Shown: in pieces, positions 18,893 to 29,202 of the stretch
Layout: every line of letters starts with the position of its first letter
Position numbering within the stretch: the first letter of the stretch is position 1
Assembly: GCA_030427205.1 (NCBI GenBank)
Contig: JAUHXC010000032.1
Location: 1 to 64,000, forward strand
Length of the DNA: 64,000 nt
Origin: a bacterium
GTDB taxonomy: Bacteria; Myxococcota_A; Bradymonadia; UBA7976; UBA1532
Direction: 5' to 3'
The notes under the pieces: generated by a model
The model's database searches: none
What the model was told of the DNA's origin: nothing
What the model saw: only the letters and a program-made list of their open reading frames with translations
Made by a program: the position numbers and the translations under genes

Positions 18893-19758
18893 CAGCTGGC
18901 CGGCTCACTCTGCTTGGCGCCGTCGTCGGACCGCTCGGACGACGCCCGGCTGACCTGGACGAGGCCCCGATCGCGGCGAAACAGCCGGGTCGGACGCTTG
19001 ATCAGCAGCGTCGTCAGCGCTTCACGCAATTCGGCAGGCGACAGATCGGGCACCAGGTCGCCCTCGTGGGCCAGCGATACGGCGCCGCGCTCTTCACTGA
19101 CGACGATCACCGCGGCGTCGGTCTCTTCGGACAAGCCCAGAGCCGCCCGATGCCGTGTGCCCAGCGCGCGGTCGATATTCGGGTTGACGCTCATCGGCAG
19201 AAAGACCCCCGCTGCCTGAATCCGGCCGTTTCGAACCACCACCGCGCCGTCGTGCAGCGGGTTCTGCCGCTCCGGTACGAACAGGCTGTAGAGCAGCTCT
19301 TTCGACAGCTTGGCCTCGATGCGCGTGCTCTCTTCGAGGTAGGGCGACAGGTCGGCCTCCCGCTCGACGACGATCAGCGCGCCGATTCGCCGATCGGCCA
19401 GCGAGGTCGCGGCCTTGACGAGCTCGTCGATGAACTGCGCCCCGGCGCCCGAACGAAAGCTGCTGAGGATCTGAGCCCGCCCGAAAGACGCCAGCGCTCG
19501 CCGGATGTCGGATTGGAAGAGCACCACGATGATGATCAGCACGTTGCCGATGAACTGCTCGAGCAGCCAGTTGAACGTCGGCAGGTCGAGGTAGCCCTCT
19601 TGGCTGAGGCCGTACATCAGCGCGATGGCGGTCAGGCCGATGAGCATCGGCACCGCGCGGGTACCTTTGATGATCAGCAGCACCCGATAGATCAGGTAGT
19701 AGATGATCGCGACGTCGAGGATCGACGATACGAACGCGTGCAGGGACCAGTCGCTCAT
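18892..19758 (-). CDS. cdaA: Diadenylate cyclase CdaA (c-di-AMP synthase)
   Basis: CdaA joins two ATP to make c-di-AMP, which controls osmolyte and potassium transport and wall homeostasis. The 288-residue protein has three N-terminal membrane helices (to about residue 80). A DAC domain follows, with the catalytic motifs PLHDGAVVV and GTRHRAALG and with ALIVVERE. ATG 19758 overlaps the folP stop by four bases. The tail after about residue 250 is charged and variable. Gene order folP-cdaA-ybbR-glmM is a conserved arrangement. Confidence 0.95.
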   Translation of the reverse strand: MSDWSLHAFVSSILDVAIIYYLIYRVLLIIKGTRAVPMLIGLTAIALMYGLSQEGYLDLPTFNWLLEQFIGNVLIIIVVLFQSDIRRALASFGRAQILSSFRSGAGAQFIDELVKAATSLADRRIGALIVVEREADLSPYLEESTRIEAKLSKELLYSLFVPERQNPLHDGAVVVRNGRIQAAGVFLPMSVNPNIDRALGTRHRAALGLSEETDAAVIVVSEERGAVSLAHEGDLVPDLSPAELREALTTLLIKRPTRLFRRDRGLVQVSRASSERSDDGAKQSEPAS

Positions 19759-20642
19759 CGACCACCCCCGTCGGCCGAAGCGCCGCGCAGGGCTCCGGCC
19801 ACTTGGGCCACGTCGCGGGCTTCGGCGACGTCGTGCACCCGGATGATCTGCGCACCGAGCCAGACGCCGATGGCGTTGGCCGACATGCTGCCCGCCACGC
19901 GCCGCTCGATCGGACGCCCGGTGATCGCACCGATGAACGACTTGCGCGAGACCCCGAGCAAGACCGGACGCCCCTGACCGAGAAGCCGCGGTATGCCGGC
20001 GATGAGGGCGAGGTTCTGCTCGACGGTCTTGCCGAAGCCGATGCCCGGATCGACGCAGATAGCGTCGGGCTCGATACCCGCTGCGCTCAGCGCGGCGACG
20101 CGCTCGGCGAGGAAGCCCCCGACCTCGGCCACGATGTCGGCGGACGACAGGTCGCCGTCCTGCATCGTCTTCGGGCGGCCGCGCATGTGCATCAGCACGA
20201 CGCCGACACCGGTCTCGGCGGCGAGCGCGGGCATGCGCTCGTCGGCGGTCATGGCCGAGATGTCGTTGATGACATCGGCGCCGGCCGCGATCGCCGCCTG
20301 CGCCACCGACGCCTTGACCGTATCGACCGAGATGCAGACGTCGCTCTCTCGCCGCAAAGCCGCGATGACCGGCACGACCCGCTCTCGTTCGACGGCGGCG
20401 GGCACCGGATCGGCCCCCGGCCGCGAGGACTCCCCACCGATATCGATGATCCGCGCGCCGGCTTCGACCATCGCGAGCGCGTGCCCGATGGCCGCATCGA
20501 CCCCATCGAGTCGGCCACCGTCGGAGAACGAGTCGGGCGTCGTATTGAGCACGCCCATGACCACCGGGCCGTCGGCCGCCTGCACGAGCGTGCGCGGCCC
20601 CGAAGGCCACGCGAACTCATGTCGACCGAACCGCCACTGCAT
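19755..20642 (-). CDS. folP: Dihydropteroate synthase
   Basis: FolP condenses p-aminobenzoate with dihydropterin pyrophosphate in folate synthesis and is the sulfonamide target. MGVLNTTPDSFSDGG, DIGGESSRPGA, SVDTVKASV, VINDIS, MHMRGRPKTMQ, DPGIGFGKT, GVSRKSFIG and RVHDV are all present. I prefer ATG 20642 (295 residues) because GAGG lies nine bases upstream. TTG/ATG starts at 20675-20678 would fall directly against the T tract of the ftsH terminator and lack a ribosome site. Confidence 0.93.
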   Translation of the reverse strand: MQWRFGRHEFAWPSGPRTLVQAADGPVVMGVLNTTPDSFSDGGRLDGVDAAIGHALAMVEAGARIIDIGGESSRPGADPVPAAVERERVVPVIAALRRESDVCISVDTVKASVAQAAIAAGADVINDISAMTADERMPALAAETGVGVVLMHMRGRPKTMQDGDLSSADIVAEVGGFLAERVAALSAAGIEPDAICVDPGIGFGKTVEQNLALIAGIPRLLGQGRPVLLGVSRKSFIGAITGRPIERRVAGSMSANAIGVWLGAQIIRVHDVAEARDVAQVAGALRGASADGGGR

Positions 20643-20680
20643 GGCCCCAATCCTCAACGTCGACCGACCTCTCATCAACG

Positions 20681-20711
20681 CAAAACGGGCCGACCCTTCG
20701 GATCGACCCGT
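20681..20711 (-). terminator. Rho-independent terminator after ftsH
   Basis: On the minus strand a 12-pair stem with two G-U pairs and a GAA loop (20711 down to 20685) is followed by TTTT. It begins about 20 bases after the ftsH stop and ends about 40 bases before the folP start. It should separate or attenuate ftsH transcription from the folP operon. Confidence 0.65.
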
Positions 20712-20731
20712 GACGCCGCGGCGTGCCGCAG

Positions 20732-22672
<1,941 letters not shown>

Positions 22673-22837
22673 TTCGCGTCCTCGGTGGGGCACGGATGAA
22701 TGAAGCTGCGCGGCGGCGCAGTGCGGGAACGTAGCATGCGTTCCGCGAGGGCCGCAACGTCAGCGACCGCGGCCGCCCCGGGGGCCGCAGTCTGAATGGG
22801 ACGCCATCGGCGGCACGAACGATTCATGATTCCTGTG

Positions 22838-22880
22838 GCGAGCCGGTCGAGCCGTGGTTCCCGCAGCGAGCCGGTCGAGC
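22838..22880. repeat. 15-bp direct repeat between tilS and ftsH
   Basis: The 15-mer GCGAGCCGGTCGAGC occurs at 22838-22852 and again at 22866-22880, separated by 13 bases. It lies just past the tilS stop, in the spacer leading to ftsH. Tandem sites at about 28-base spacing could bind a regulator, but nothing else supports this. Confidence 0.5.
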
Positions 22881-22888
22881 ACCGCCGT

Positions 22889-24313
22889 TCACCCCTGCCC
22901 CGCCCGGATCTCGTCCCCCGTGGGGTACAGACCGGGACCATCGGCTGGCTCGAGCACCCGCAGCAGCCACGCCTGGGCGCCCGGCGCGACCCGTACACTC
23001 TCGTCGGCGCGCAACCCGGCGGCCCAGACGACGCGCCCCCGACTCTCGATGACCGGCAGGGCCGACCTCCAGCGGCGCGCCGTGCGTCGGTCGGACCACA
23101 GGCGGCGCACCGATTTTGATCCCGGCGCACCGCGCGGCCGCAGGCGATCACCGACCGCCACACAGCGAACCGTCCAGGGCAGCGGGGCCGCCTCCACCGC
23201 GAGCGCCACCGCCGATGGGTCATCCGCTCGGCGACCCTGCACCACCTCGAAGGACCAATCGCCCCAGGCGAACGCCGCGGCCTGTTCGAGGTGCAGAGCG
23301 CGAGGCGCCGCGCGGACCATTCGGGCGGGCTCGATGATGATGGCCTCCGCGGTCGACCGCGCGATCCACCCCCCCGGCAACGACAGCCGTTCGCCCGGCG
23401 ACAACTCCACGATACGGCGCACGGCCGCGCCGCGACGACGCCCGGCGGCGCCGGCCACGCGCAGCGCCCGATCGATCAGGGCCCGCTGTGCGCCCACCGA
23501 CCAGCCGGCCCGCCCCTCGTGCGATACACGCACGCTATCGCCTCGCCGCTCGATCAGGTCGGGCATGCGGTCCAGCAGGCACTCGACGAGTTCGACCTCG
23601 TCACCGAGGTTGCGGGCGGTGCGCGCGGCGCGTGCGACCCACCGTGGCCCGAGGGTCGCGGCCATCGCAGGCATGACCGACCGGCGCACCGCATTGCGCA
23701 GGAACCGCGCGTTCGAGTTGCTGGGGTCTTCGATCACATCGACGTCATGCTCCGCCGCGTACGCCGCCACATCTGCCCGAGCGACCGTCAGCCAGGGACG
23801 CACGATGAGGCCGTTCTCGACGGGGATCCCCGCGGCCCCGTGCAGGCCAGTCCCCTCGCCGAGACGCATGAGCAGGGTCTCGGCCTGATCGTCTGCGGTA
23901 TGCGCGGTGACGATATACATTGCCCCCAGCGCGGCGGCGTGTGCGCGGAGCAGCCGATAGCGCGCCGTGCGTGCGGCGCCTTCGGGCCCGTCGCGCCGCG
24001 CGAGCGCTTCGAACTCTTCCGGAGCGACAGCGAGGATGCGCGCGTCGACGCCGAGCGCTGCGGCGTAGCGCACCGCGGATCGAGCATGCGCCCGCGACGC
24101 CGGATGGAGGGCGTGATCGACCACCGCTGCGGTCAATGACCACCGCTGCGTCATTCGGAGCGCATGCAGCAGACTCGCCGAGTCACGGCCGCCCGACAGC
24201 GCGAGCAAGACTCTGGCGCCGGGCCGCAGCAGCCCGCTGTCGGCCGCCTGCTCGATCGCGACCGACGGCGCGTGTGGGTCGGGCCTCTGCACGGGATCAG
24301 AGCCGCCAATCAT
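22889..24313 (-). CDS. tilS: tRNA(Ile)-lysidine synthetase
   Basis: TilS attaches lysine to C34 of the minor tRNA(Ile), changing its codon from AUG to AUA and its identity from Met to Ile. The 474-residue protein has the PP-loop VLLALSGGRDSASLLH, VDHALHP, TAHTADDQAETLLMRLGEGTG, EDPSNSN and RNAVRRSVMPA. The C-terminal domain carries GDRLRPRGAPGSKSVRRLWSD. The proposed ATG 24313 overlaps the end of the upstream pseudoprotease gene by 17 bases. Confidence 0.94.
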   Translation of the reverse strand: MIGGSDPVQRPDPHAPSVAIEQAADSGLLRPGARVLLALSGGRDSASLLHALRMTQRWSLTAAVVDHALHPASRAHARSAVRYAAALGVDARILAVAPEEFEALARRDGPEGAARTARYRLLRAHAAALGAMYIVTAHTADDQAETLLMRLGEGTGLHGAAGIPVENGLIVRPWLTVARADVAAYAAEHDVDVIEDPSNSNARFLRNAVRRSVMPAMAATLGPRWVARAARTARNLGDEVELVECLLDRMPDLIERRGDSVRVSHEGRAGWSVGAQRALIDRALRVAGAAGRRRGAAVRRIVELSPGERLSLPGGWIARSTAEAIIIEPARMVRAAPRALHLEQAAAFAWGDWSFEVVQGRRADDPSAVALAVEAAPLPWTVRCVAVGDRLRPRGAPGSKSVRRLWSDRRTARRWRSALPVIESRGRVVWAAGLRADESVRVAPGAQAWLLRVLEPADGPGLYPTGDEIRAGQG

Positions 24314-25037
24314 CGCGGTCGAGCAGCGCCCTCAGCGCCTTGGCGGGCAACGCCAACCCGATCAACGGCTCGGGACCGTTGCGTCCGATCAGGCTCACGA
24401 CCCGGCCGCTCGGATCGAAGAGCGGCGTACCCGGAGCCAGCCGGCCCAGCAACCTGAAATAATAGGCCAGTTGGCCACCGCCCCGACGCTCGACGAGCAC
24501 CCGATGCAAGAGGCCGCTGCCATCGGCGGCGTACAGCGCCCGGCCCGGGGCCACCGCTGCGTCGCTCGCGCCCGCCGGCGCGATGGTCGGTGGCGCCGGC
24601 AGATCGGGCACGTCGAGCACGGCCAGACCCAACGCGGCCTCGTCGAGCCCCACCGCAGCCTCGAATCGGCGCCCATCGGCCAATTCGACCTCGATGCGAT
24701 CTCTGCTGCCGCGGGGCCAGCCGTCGACCACCACCGACGCGGTCACGACCCGCTTGGGGCCAGCCCACCAGCCGTGGGCTTCGTGCGTCGCTCCACCCGG
24801 CGCCCACAGGCCCGTCGGAAGATTGCCTCGTCGGCGCACCACCACCGTCAGCGGGCGGATCCCGACCCGGAGTGCCTCGCGCGCGCGAGCCGTAAAGGGG
24901 TCGTCGAACGGCTTGGGTGCCGTGGCGTCTACGCCGGCATCGCCCGGCGCCGCAGCCGCGGGAAGCGCCGAGAGGCAGCTCAGGATGAGCAGGATCGGGC
25001 GCAACATGGGGCCACCCCGGGGGCAGCGGTGCAACAT
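24297..25037 (-). CDS. Secreted HtrA/trypsin-like pseudoprotease
   Basis: This 246-residue protein has a Sec signal (hydrophobic residues 13-29, cleavage near AAAA) and a chymotrypsin-fold pattern like HtrA proteases, but all three catalytic positions look replaced. RVVTASVVVDGW stands where family members have LTNNHVV, so His is Val. LGLAVLDVP stands for DLAVLKV, so Asp is Gly. APGTPLFDPSGRVV stands for GNSGGPLFD, so Ser is lost. No PDZ domain follows. It may be a periplasmic binding or scaffold protein. ATG 25037 has GGAG upstream; ATG 25007 is possible. The stop overlaps tilS by 17 bases. Confidence 0.65.
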   Translation of the reverse strand: MLHRCPRGGPMLRPILLILSCLSALPAAAAPGDAGVDATAPKPFDDPFTARAREALRVGIRPLTVVVRRRGNLPTGLWAPGGATHEAHGWWAGPKRVVTASVVVDGWPRGSRDRIEVELADGRRFEAAVGLDEAALGLAVLDVPDLPAPPTIAPAGASDAAVAPGRALYAADGSGLLHRVLVERRGGGQLAYYFRLLGRLAPGTPLFDPSGRVVSLIGRNGPEPLIGLALPAKALRALLDRDDWRL

Positions 25038-25212
25038 TCTGCACTCCGGCCAGGCAGACGAGGCTGGCAGACTCCGTCCGCGTCGATTTCGGGGAACCTT
25101 CGTCGAATGCGGTTGTCGACCACCGCGCTGACCGGCCCCGGGCTCGACTCTGTACCCGCCCCCGGCGCCGGGTCAAGCGGTGCTTCTCCAACGGCAACAG
25201 CGTGTCCGACGC

Positions 25213-25241
25213 TTGACCGTGGGGGATCTCGCCGCTAACCT
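25213..25241 (+). promoter_or_regulatory. Predicted promoter of the FHA-like/AgmX gene
   Basis: TTGACC (25213-25218), a 17-base spacer and TAACCT (25236-25241) resemble a sigma-70 promoter about 84 bases upstream of the TTG start at 25325. The gap 25038-25324 holds no gene that I can see apart from this and an AT-rich GAATTTTT stretch. Confidence 0.45.
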
Positions 25242-25324
25242 GCGTTGAATTTTTCCTGCACCGGCGATATCCGGGCGCAGAACGCGGCCGGCGGGTCCGC
25301 CTGGCTCACTCGGAGGAACTCGAC

Positions 25325-26641
25325 TTGAGCGCACAGAACCTCGCCTACATGCGAGTCGCCGTGCTCTGGCACGACACCCTGATCACCGAGACGATCGTCG
25401 ACTCGCGCAAGCCGGTGACGATCGGTGAGAACAAGTCGAACACCCTCGTGGTGCCCGATCTCGCCGGCGTCGGTGACATGCACGTGCTGTTCAGCCCCGA
25501 GGCCAACGGCTTCTCGCTGAACCCGACCGGCGACATGAAGGGTCGTCTTCGCCTCGGCGGCGACGACGAAGAGACGCTCGCTGCGGCCCGCAAGACCCGC
25601 GGCAACAGCATCTCGGTCGGTGGAAAAGACTGGGGTGTCCTCGACATCGACGACCAGCTCTCGGTCTTCTTCCAGTTCGTCGCCCCGCCCGACCGCATCC
25701 CCAAGCGCCCGATCTGGGGCACCCTCGAGACGTCCGTGCTCGGCTCGCTGCTCGTCGCGGTCGTGCTGCACCTCGGCTTCCTCATCGCCGCGTTCTTCTT
25801 CTGGAGCGACGAGCCGGTGTTCGCCGACCTCGACTTGAGCGACCGGTTCATGAAGGTCATCGTCGAGGAGCCGCCGCCCGAACTCGAAGAAGAGGAAGAG
25901 GAAGAAGCCATAGACGAAGACGTCGGCAAGAAAGCCGGCGGCGAAGAAGGCAAGTTCGGCGAAGAGGACAAGATCGAGAAGTCCAAGGTGCCCAACCGCG
26001 ACGGCGAGCTCGTCGACAAGGTCAAGGACGTCGGCATCCACAAGGCGCTCGGCTCCGACCTGCTCGGACGCGGCCCCCTGCAGAACGTCTTCGGCGACAA
26101 GACCGGCTTCGACAGCAAGCTCAACGCGGCCATGGCGGGCGCCGGCGACAGCCTGATCGTCGGCAACGGCACCGGCGGCATGGGTCTGCGCGGTACCGGC
26201 GGTGGCGGTGGCGGCGAGGGCTTCGGCCGCATCCACGGCATGGGCCGGATCGACACCGGCGGCGGCCGCGGTACGAAGGCGAGCCTCGGCGGCAAGAAGA
26301 AGCGCAAGAAGAAGGTGCGGGTCCGCACCGGCAAGGGCGCGGTGGCTGGCTTCTGCAAGGAGAAGGACATCACCCGGGTGGTCAACGGCCGTCGGCGCGG
26401 CATTCAGTACTGCTACGAGAAGGAACTCGCCCGGAACCCCGAGCTCCAGGGCAAGGTCACCCTGTCGTGGCGCATCATGCTCGACGGCAAGGTCGGCAAG
26501 GTCCTCGTCGAGAACAGCACCCTCAGCAACAAGACCGTCGAGGGCTGCATGAAGCGTCAGGTCAAGCGTTGGCGGTTCCCGAAGCCGGAAGGCGGCATGT
26601 GCCAGATCAAGTTCCCGTTCGTCTTCAACGCGGGGCTCTGA
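25325..26641 (+). CDS. FHA-like / TonB-like AgmX (PglI) C-terminal domain protein, GltG/GltJ-like
   Basis: This 438-residue single-pass membrane protein has a cytoplasmic N-terminal half with a degenerate FHA-like core (KPVTIGENKSNTLVVPD, residues 29-45) that lacks the phosphothreonine-binding Arg and Ser-Arg-His residues. A membrane helix spans about 136-160. A periplasmic part follows with an acidic run (LEEEEEEEAIDED), a Gly-rich spacer and a Lys/Arg block. The C-terminal AgmX domain (CKEKDI, QYCYEKELARNPELQGKVTLSW, VKRWRFPKPEGG) is TonB-like. In Myxococcus relatives act in the Glt gliding machinery. GGAGG eight bases before supports the TTG start. A terminator follows. Confidence 0.85.
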   Translation: MSAQNLAYMRVAVLWHDTLITETIVDSRKPVTIGENKSNTLVVPDLAGVGDMHVLFSPEANGFSLNPTGDMKGRLRLGGDDEETLAAARKTRGNSISVGGKDWGVLDIDDQLSVFFQFVAPPDRIPKRPIWGTLETSVLGSLLVAVVLHLGFLIAAFFFWSDEPVFADLDLSDRFMKVIVEEPPPELEEEEEEEAIDEDVGKKAGGEEGKFGEEDKIEKSKVPNRDGELVDKVKDVGIHKALGSDLLGRGPLQNVFGDKTGFDSKLNAAMAGAGDSLIVGNGTGGMGLRGTGGGGGGEGFGRIHGMGRIDTGGGRGTKASLGGKKKRKKKVRVRTGKGAVAGFCKEKDITRVVNGRRRGIQYCYEKELARNPELQGKVTLSWRIMLDGKVGKVLVENSTLSNKTVEGCMKRQVKRWRFPKPEGGMCQIKFPFVFNAGL

Positions 26642-26682
26642 CCACACGCCGATCGCCGGGCGCGAACATCGCGAACGCCCGC

Positions 26683-26718
26683 AACGGCCGATACCTCAGG
26701 TATCGGCCGTTCACTTTT
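26683..26718 (+). terminator. Rho-independent terminator after the AgmX-domain gene
   Basis: A perfect 13-pair inverted repeat with a TCA loop (26683-26711) is followed by TCACTTTT. It starts 42 bases after the stop of the FHA-like/AgmX gene. Confidence 0.8.
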
Positions 26719-26795
26719 CGAATCGACCTCACCGGCCGGCACTCATCGCGGTGGATGGCGCTCGATCAGCGAGCGACAGGTGCTTCGAAACGCGA

Positions 26796-26821
26796 AGAGC
26801 CGGCCCTGTGGACCGGCTCTT
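26796..26821. terminator. Hairpin between convergent genes, possible bidirectional terminator
   Basis: AGAGCCGG and CCGGCTCT form an 8-pair stem around a CCCTGTGGA loop. It lies 33 bases after the stop of the 55-residue minus-strand gene and downstream of the plus-strand terminator. The T tract is weak on both strands (TTTCGTT on plus). Confidence 0.4.
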
Positions 26822-26853
26822 TCGTTGCATATCTCGGCTGCTGCCCGAGCCCC

Positions 26854-27021
26854 TCACAGATCGATGATGATGACCCGCCGGGGCTCCGCCGGCTCCTCCT
26901 CAGCCTCGTCTTCCGGTGGCCTCAGCGGCTCGAGAGGAAGCTCGAGAGCGGGGCGCTCGTAGATCCGCCGCCGCTCTTCGTCGCGCTTTCGGATCTGCTC
27001 GATGATGTACGCATCCAGCAT
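26854..27021 (-). CDS. Small conserved-looking 55-residue protein
   Basis: ATG 27021 is preceded by GAGGAGG, a strong ribosome site. The product opens MLDAYIIEQIRKRDEERRR, continues with a Pro/Glu-rich middle and ends in PRRVIIIDL. From memory, small proteins with the opening MLDAYIIE and a hydrophobic IIDF-like end are widespread in proteobacteria and Myxococcota, but I cannot name a function. No signal or membrane helix is present. It lies between two FHA-type genes, on the same strand as the FHA/coiled-coil gene but separated from its stop by about 175 bases. Confidence 0.75.
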   Translation of the reverse strand: MLDAYIIEQIRKRDEERRRIYERPALELPLEPLRPPEDEAEEEPAEPRRVIIIDL

Positions 27022-27196
27022 GGGGTACCTCCTCGTCGGCCGAACGCCCGGGAGACGGTTTTTGCAGCGAAGCGCGCTGCGCGTTCATCGTCTCAGATGA
27101 TCCGCCTCGGGCGCAAACCATGACGCGCGTGGCCGGGACGTCGTTCGCCGTCGTGCGTGTGATGCCGGCCGAGTGCTCAGCGTGGCACCCCGCCGA

Positions 27197-28651
27197 TCAT
27201 TCGAGGTCGTCGTGCACGGTGCGCGCGAGATCGAGACATTCGGCGAGCTGGAGCGCCGAGAGGCCGGTCACGGCCGCGGCATCACGATAGGCCCCGAGGC
27301 GCTCGATCAACAGACGCGCGTTGCGGTGCGCGGCTCGACGACCGCGGCTCAGTCGAACGACCTGCTCCTCGAGTTCGCCGATGCGCGCATCCCGGCGCGC
27401 ACGCTCCTCGGACTGCCGGTTCAACTCCGCCTGACGACCGAGAGTGGCCAGGCGATCGGTGAGCGGCTTGACGCCAACATCCCCCGATGTATCGCCCGCT
27501 CCAGACGTATTGGCCGTCCGCCCCAGGCCGCCCAGACCCGACAGGAGGCCCGTTCGGCGGCCGGCACCGACCTGGCCGAAGACCGAGGCTCGGGAGACGC
27601 CGAGACCACCCTTACTCATGGAGACCGGCGCTGATCCGGCGCGACGAGCACGGGCTTCGGCCGTCGCCAGCTTGGCTTGGGCATCGCGCCGGCCCCGCTC
27701 CGCGGCACGCAGCTTCTCTTCGAGTTCGGCGATCCGCCCGTCGAGCTCACCGTGCGCCGCCGTCCCCTCGCCCGCGCCGCTGCCGGTCTCCGCATCCGCC
27801 AGCGCTTGCCTCAGGCGATCGGCCTGGGCCTGCGCCTCCCGGGCAGCGCGTTGATGCTCCTCGACGGCGCGCCAGCGATCGACGGCCGGCACGATGCGCG
27901 ATGACCGCACGAAGGCGTCCTCGGCGGCGAGGGCCGACTCGAGCTGCGCGATCTCTGCGCGCAGCGCCTGGTTGGCCGCCGCGAGCTCGGCCTCGGCCAT
28001 CGCCGACGGCGCGGCGCCCATCGCTGGAGGCGGCGGCAAGGGCGGCTGCGAGCCGTCGCGCAGGGCGGCGAGTTCGGCCTCACGATGTTGAAGCGCGGCC
28101 GCGACATGACGCAGGTACGCCTGCATTTCGTGCAGCTGCTCGCGGGCGGCGTGCAGCTCCGTCTCCTGCCGGGCGCTTCGCTCGAGCGCCGCATGCCGCT
28201 CGCCATCCAATCGCGCCAGCTCATCCTGCAGTTGGATCAAGCGCGCGCCCTGGCTCTCGTTGAGCGCACGCAGCCGCTCGAAAGCGGCCCGTCCGGCCCC
28301 CTCGGCTCGCTTTCGGTAGCGATCGCGCAGCGTCATCTGCGCGCTGTCGAGCGGATCGCCGCCCTCGACGAACCGAACGGCGTAGATCCCGCATCGAATG
28401 ACGTCGTTGTCGGTCAAGCGGCGCCGCGTGACGCGCACATCATTGACCAGCGTGCCGTTGGCCGAGCCCAGATCGACCACTGCGAAGCCGTCCTCTTCGG
28501 GCACGATGACGCAGTGTCGGCGCGAGACGCTGGTGTCGTGCACGATGATGTCGCAGTCGGACTGACGACCGAGCACGACCTGCCGCCGAGCGGCATCGAG
28601 CTGCAGGACCTGTTGCCGACCCGAGCGGTCGTTGTATAGGAGCCGGGCCAA
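27197..28651 (-). CDS. FHA-domain protein with long coiled coil
   Basis: This 484-residue protein has an N-terminal FHA domain at about 10-95. VVLGRQSDCDIIVHDTSVSRRHCVI contains the intact Arg and Ser-Arg-Arg-His phosphothreonine-binding residues, and DLGSANGTLVND completes the fold. Residues about 105-340 are Ala/Glu/Arg-rich heptads typical of coiled coil, broken by a Pro-rich hinge (PPLPPPPAMG). A Gly/Ser-rich linker and a second helical segment follow. It is probably a cytoplasmic scaffold bound by a phosphothreonine partner; the Ser/Thr kinase at 39161 is a candidate source. Confidence 0.85.
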   Translation of the reverse strand: MARLLYNDRSGRQQVLQLDAARRQVVLGRQSDCDIIVHDTSVSRRHCVIVPEEDGFAVVDLGSANGTLVNDVRVTRRRLTDNDVIRCGIYAVRFVEGGDPLDSAQMTLRDRYRKRAEGAGRAAFERLRALNESQGARLIQLQDELARLDGERHAALERSARQETELHAAREQLHEMQAYLRHVAAALQHREAELAALRDGSQPPLPPPPAMGAAPSAMAEAELAAANQALRAEIAQLESALAAEDAFVRSSRIVPAVDRWRAVEEHQRAAREAQAQADRLRQALADAETGSGAGEGTAAHGELDGRIAELEEKLRAAERGRRDAQAKLATAEARARRAGSAPVSMSKGGLGVSRASVFGQVGAGRRTGLLSGLGGLGRTANTSGAGDTSGDVGVKPLTDRLATLGRQAELNRQSEERARRDARIGELEEQVVRLSRGRRAAHRNARLLIERLGAYRDAAAVTGLSALQLAECLDLARTVHDDLE

Positions 28652-28734
28652 TCGGGACTCCGCCTGTCGCCTCGTTCCTTCTTATAGATCTCCCCGATCG
28701 ACCGAACAAGCATCGGGGTCACATGGAGGTGCCC

Positions 28735-28998
28735 ATGAATCCGGTTCGGGTCTACACCACTCGGATCTGCGGATACTGCTTCGCGGCCAAGCGGCTGCTG
28801 GCCGGCCGCGACATCCCCTTCGAGGAGATCGACGTCTCCGACGATCGCGACCAGCGTATGTGGCTCGTCGAGGCCAGCGGCCAGCGGACCGTGCCCCAGA
28901 TCTTCATCGGCGAGCGCTCGATCGGCGGATACACCGAGCTGCGCGCCATCGCCCGCAGCGGCGAACTCGACCGGCTGCTGACGGCAGAATCTCCCTGA
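28735..28998 (+). CDS. grxC: Glutaredoxin (GrxC-like)
   Basis: This 87-residue class I glutaredoxin reduces disulfides and glutathionylated proteins with glutathione. RICGYCFAAKRLL holds the CGYC redox motif (CPYC in E. coli Grx3). RTVPQIFIGERSIGGYTEL holds the cis-Pro and the glutathione-binding GG. The ATG at 28735 is preceded by GGAGG at five bases, better than ATG 28723. It is transcribed divergently from the FHA/coiled-coil gene. Confidence 0.93.
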   Translation: MNPVRVYTTRICGYCFAAKRLLAGRDIPFEEIDVSDDRDQRMWLVEASGQRTVPQIFIGERSIGGYTELRAIARSGELDRLLTAESP

Positions 28999-29090
28999 TC
29001 CGCCCGAATTCCAGGCAGAGCCGTTTTTTTCGACATCGCGGTCGGCCCCCGGCGTACGCCCGTTTGCACGGGTGGGGACGCCATGTTCGC

Positions 29091-29120
29091 TTGACAGCAC
29101 GCCTGACGCCCCGATAAACC
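29091..29120 (+). promoter_or_regulatory. Predicted promoter of the metalloprotease lipoprotein gene
   Basis: A perfect -35 TTGACA at 29091-29096 is followed after 18 bases by TAAACC (or ATAAAC after 17). The start codon at 29203 is about 80 bases downstream, leaving a leader that contains the inverted repeat GCCGGC...GCCGGC near 29136-29152. Confidence 0.5.
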
Positions 29121-29202
29121 CGATTGGTCGTGCGCCGGCAGGAGGCCGGCGGCATACATCCACAGCGCGGGCCGGTTCCGGGACCGCATTTCGGAGGAAG
29201 AG

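Noticed and set aside
29023..29031. Run of seven T after the glutaredoxin gene as a rho-independent terminator
   Set aside because: No convincing stem-loop precedes the T run.
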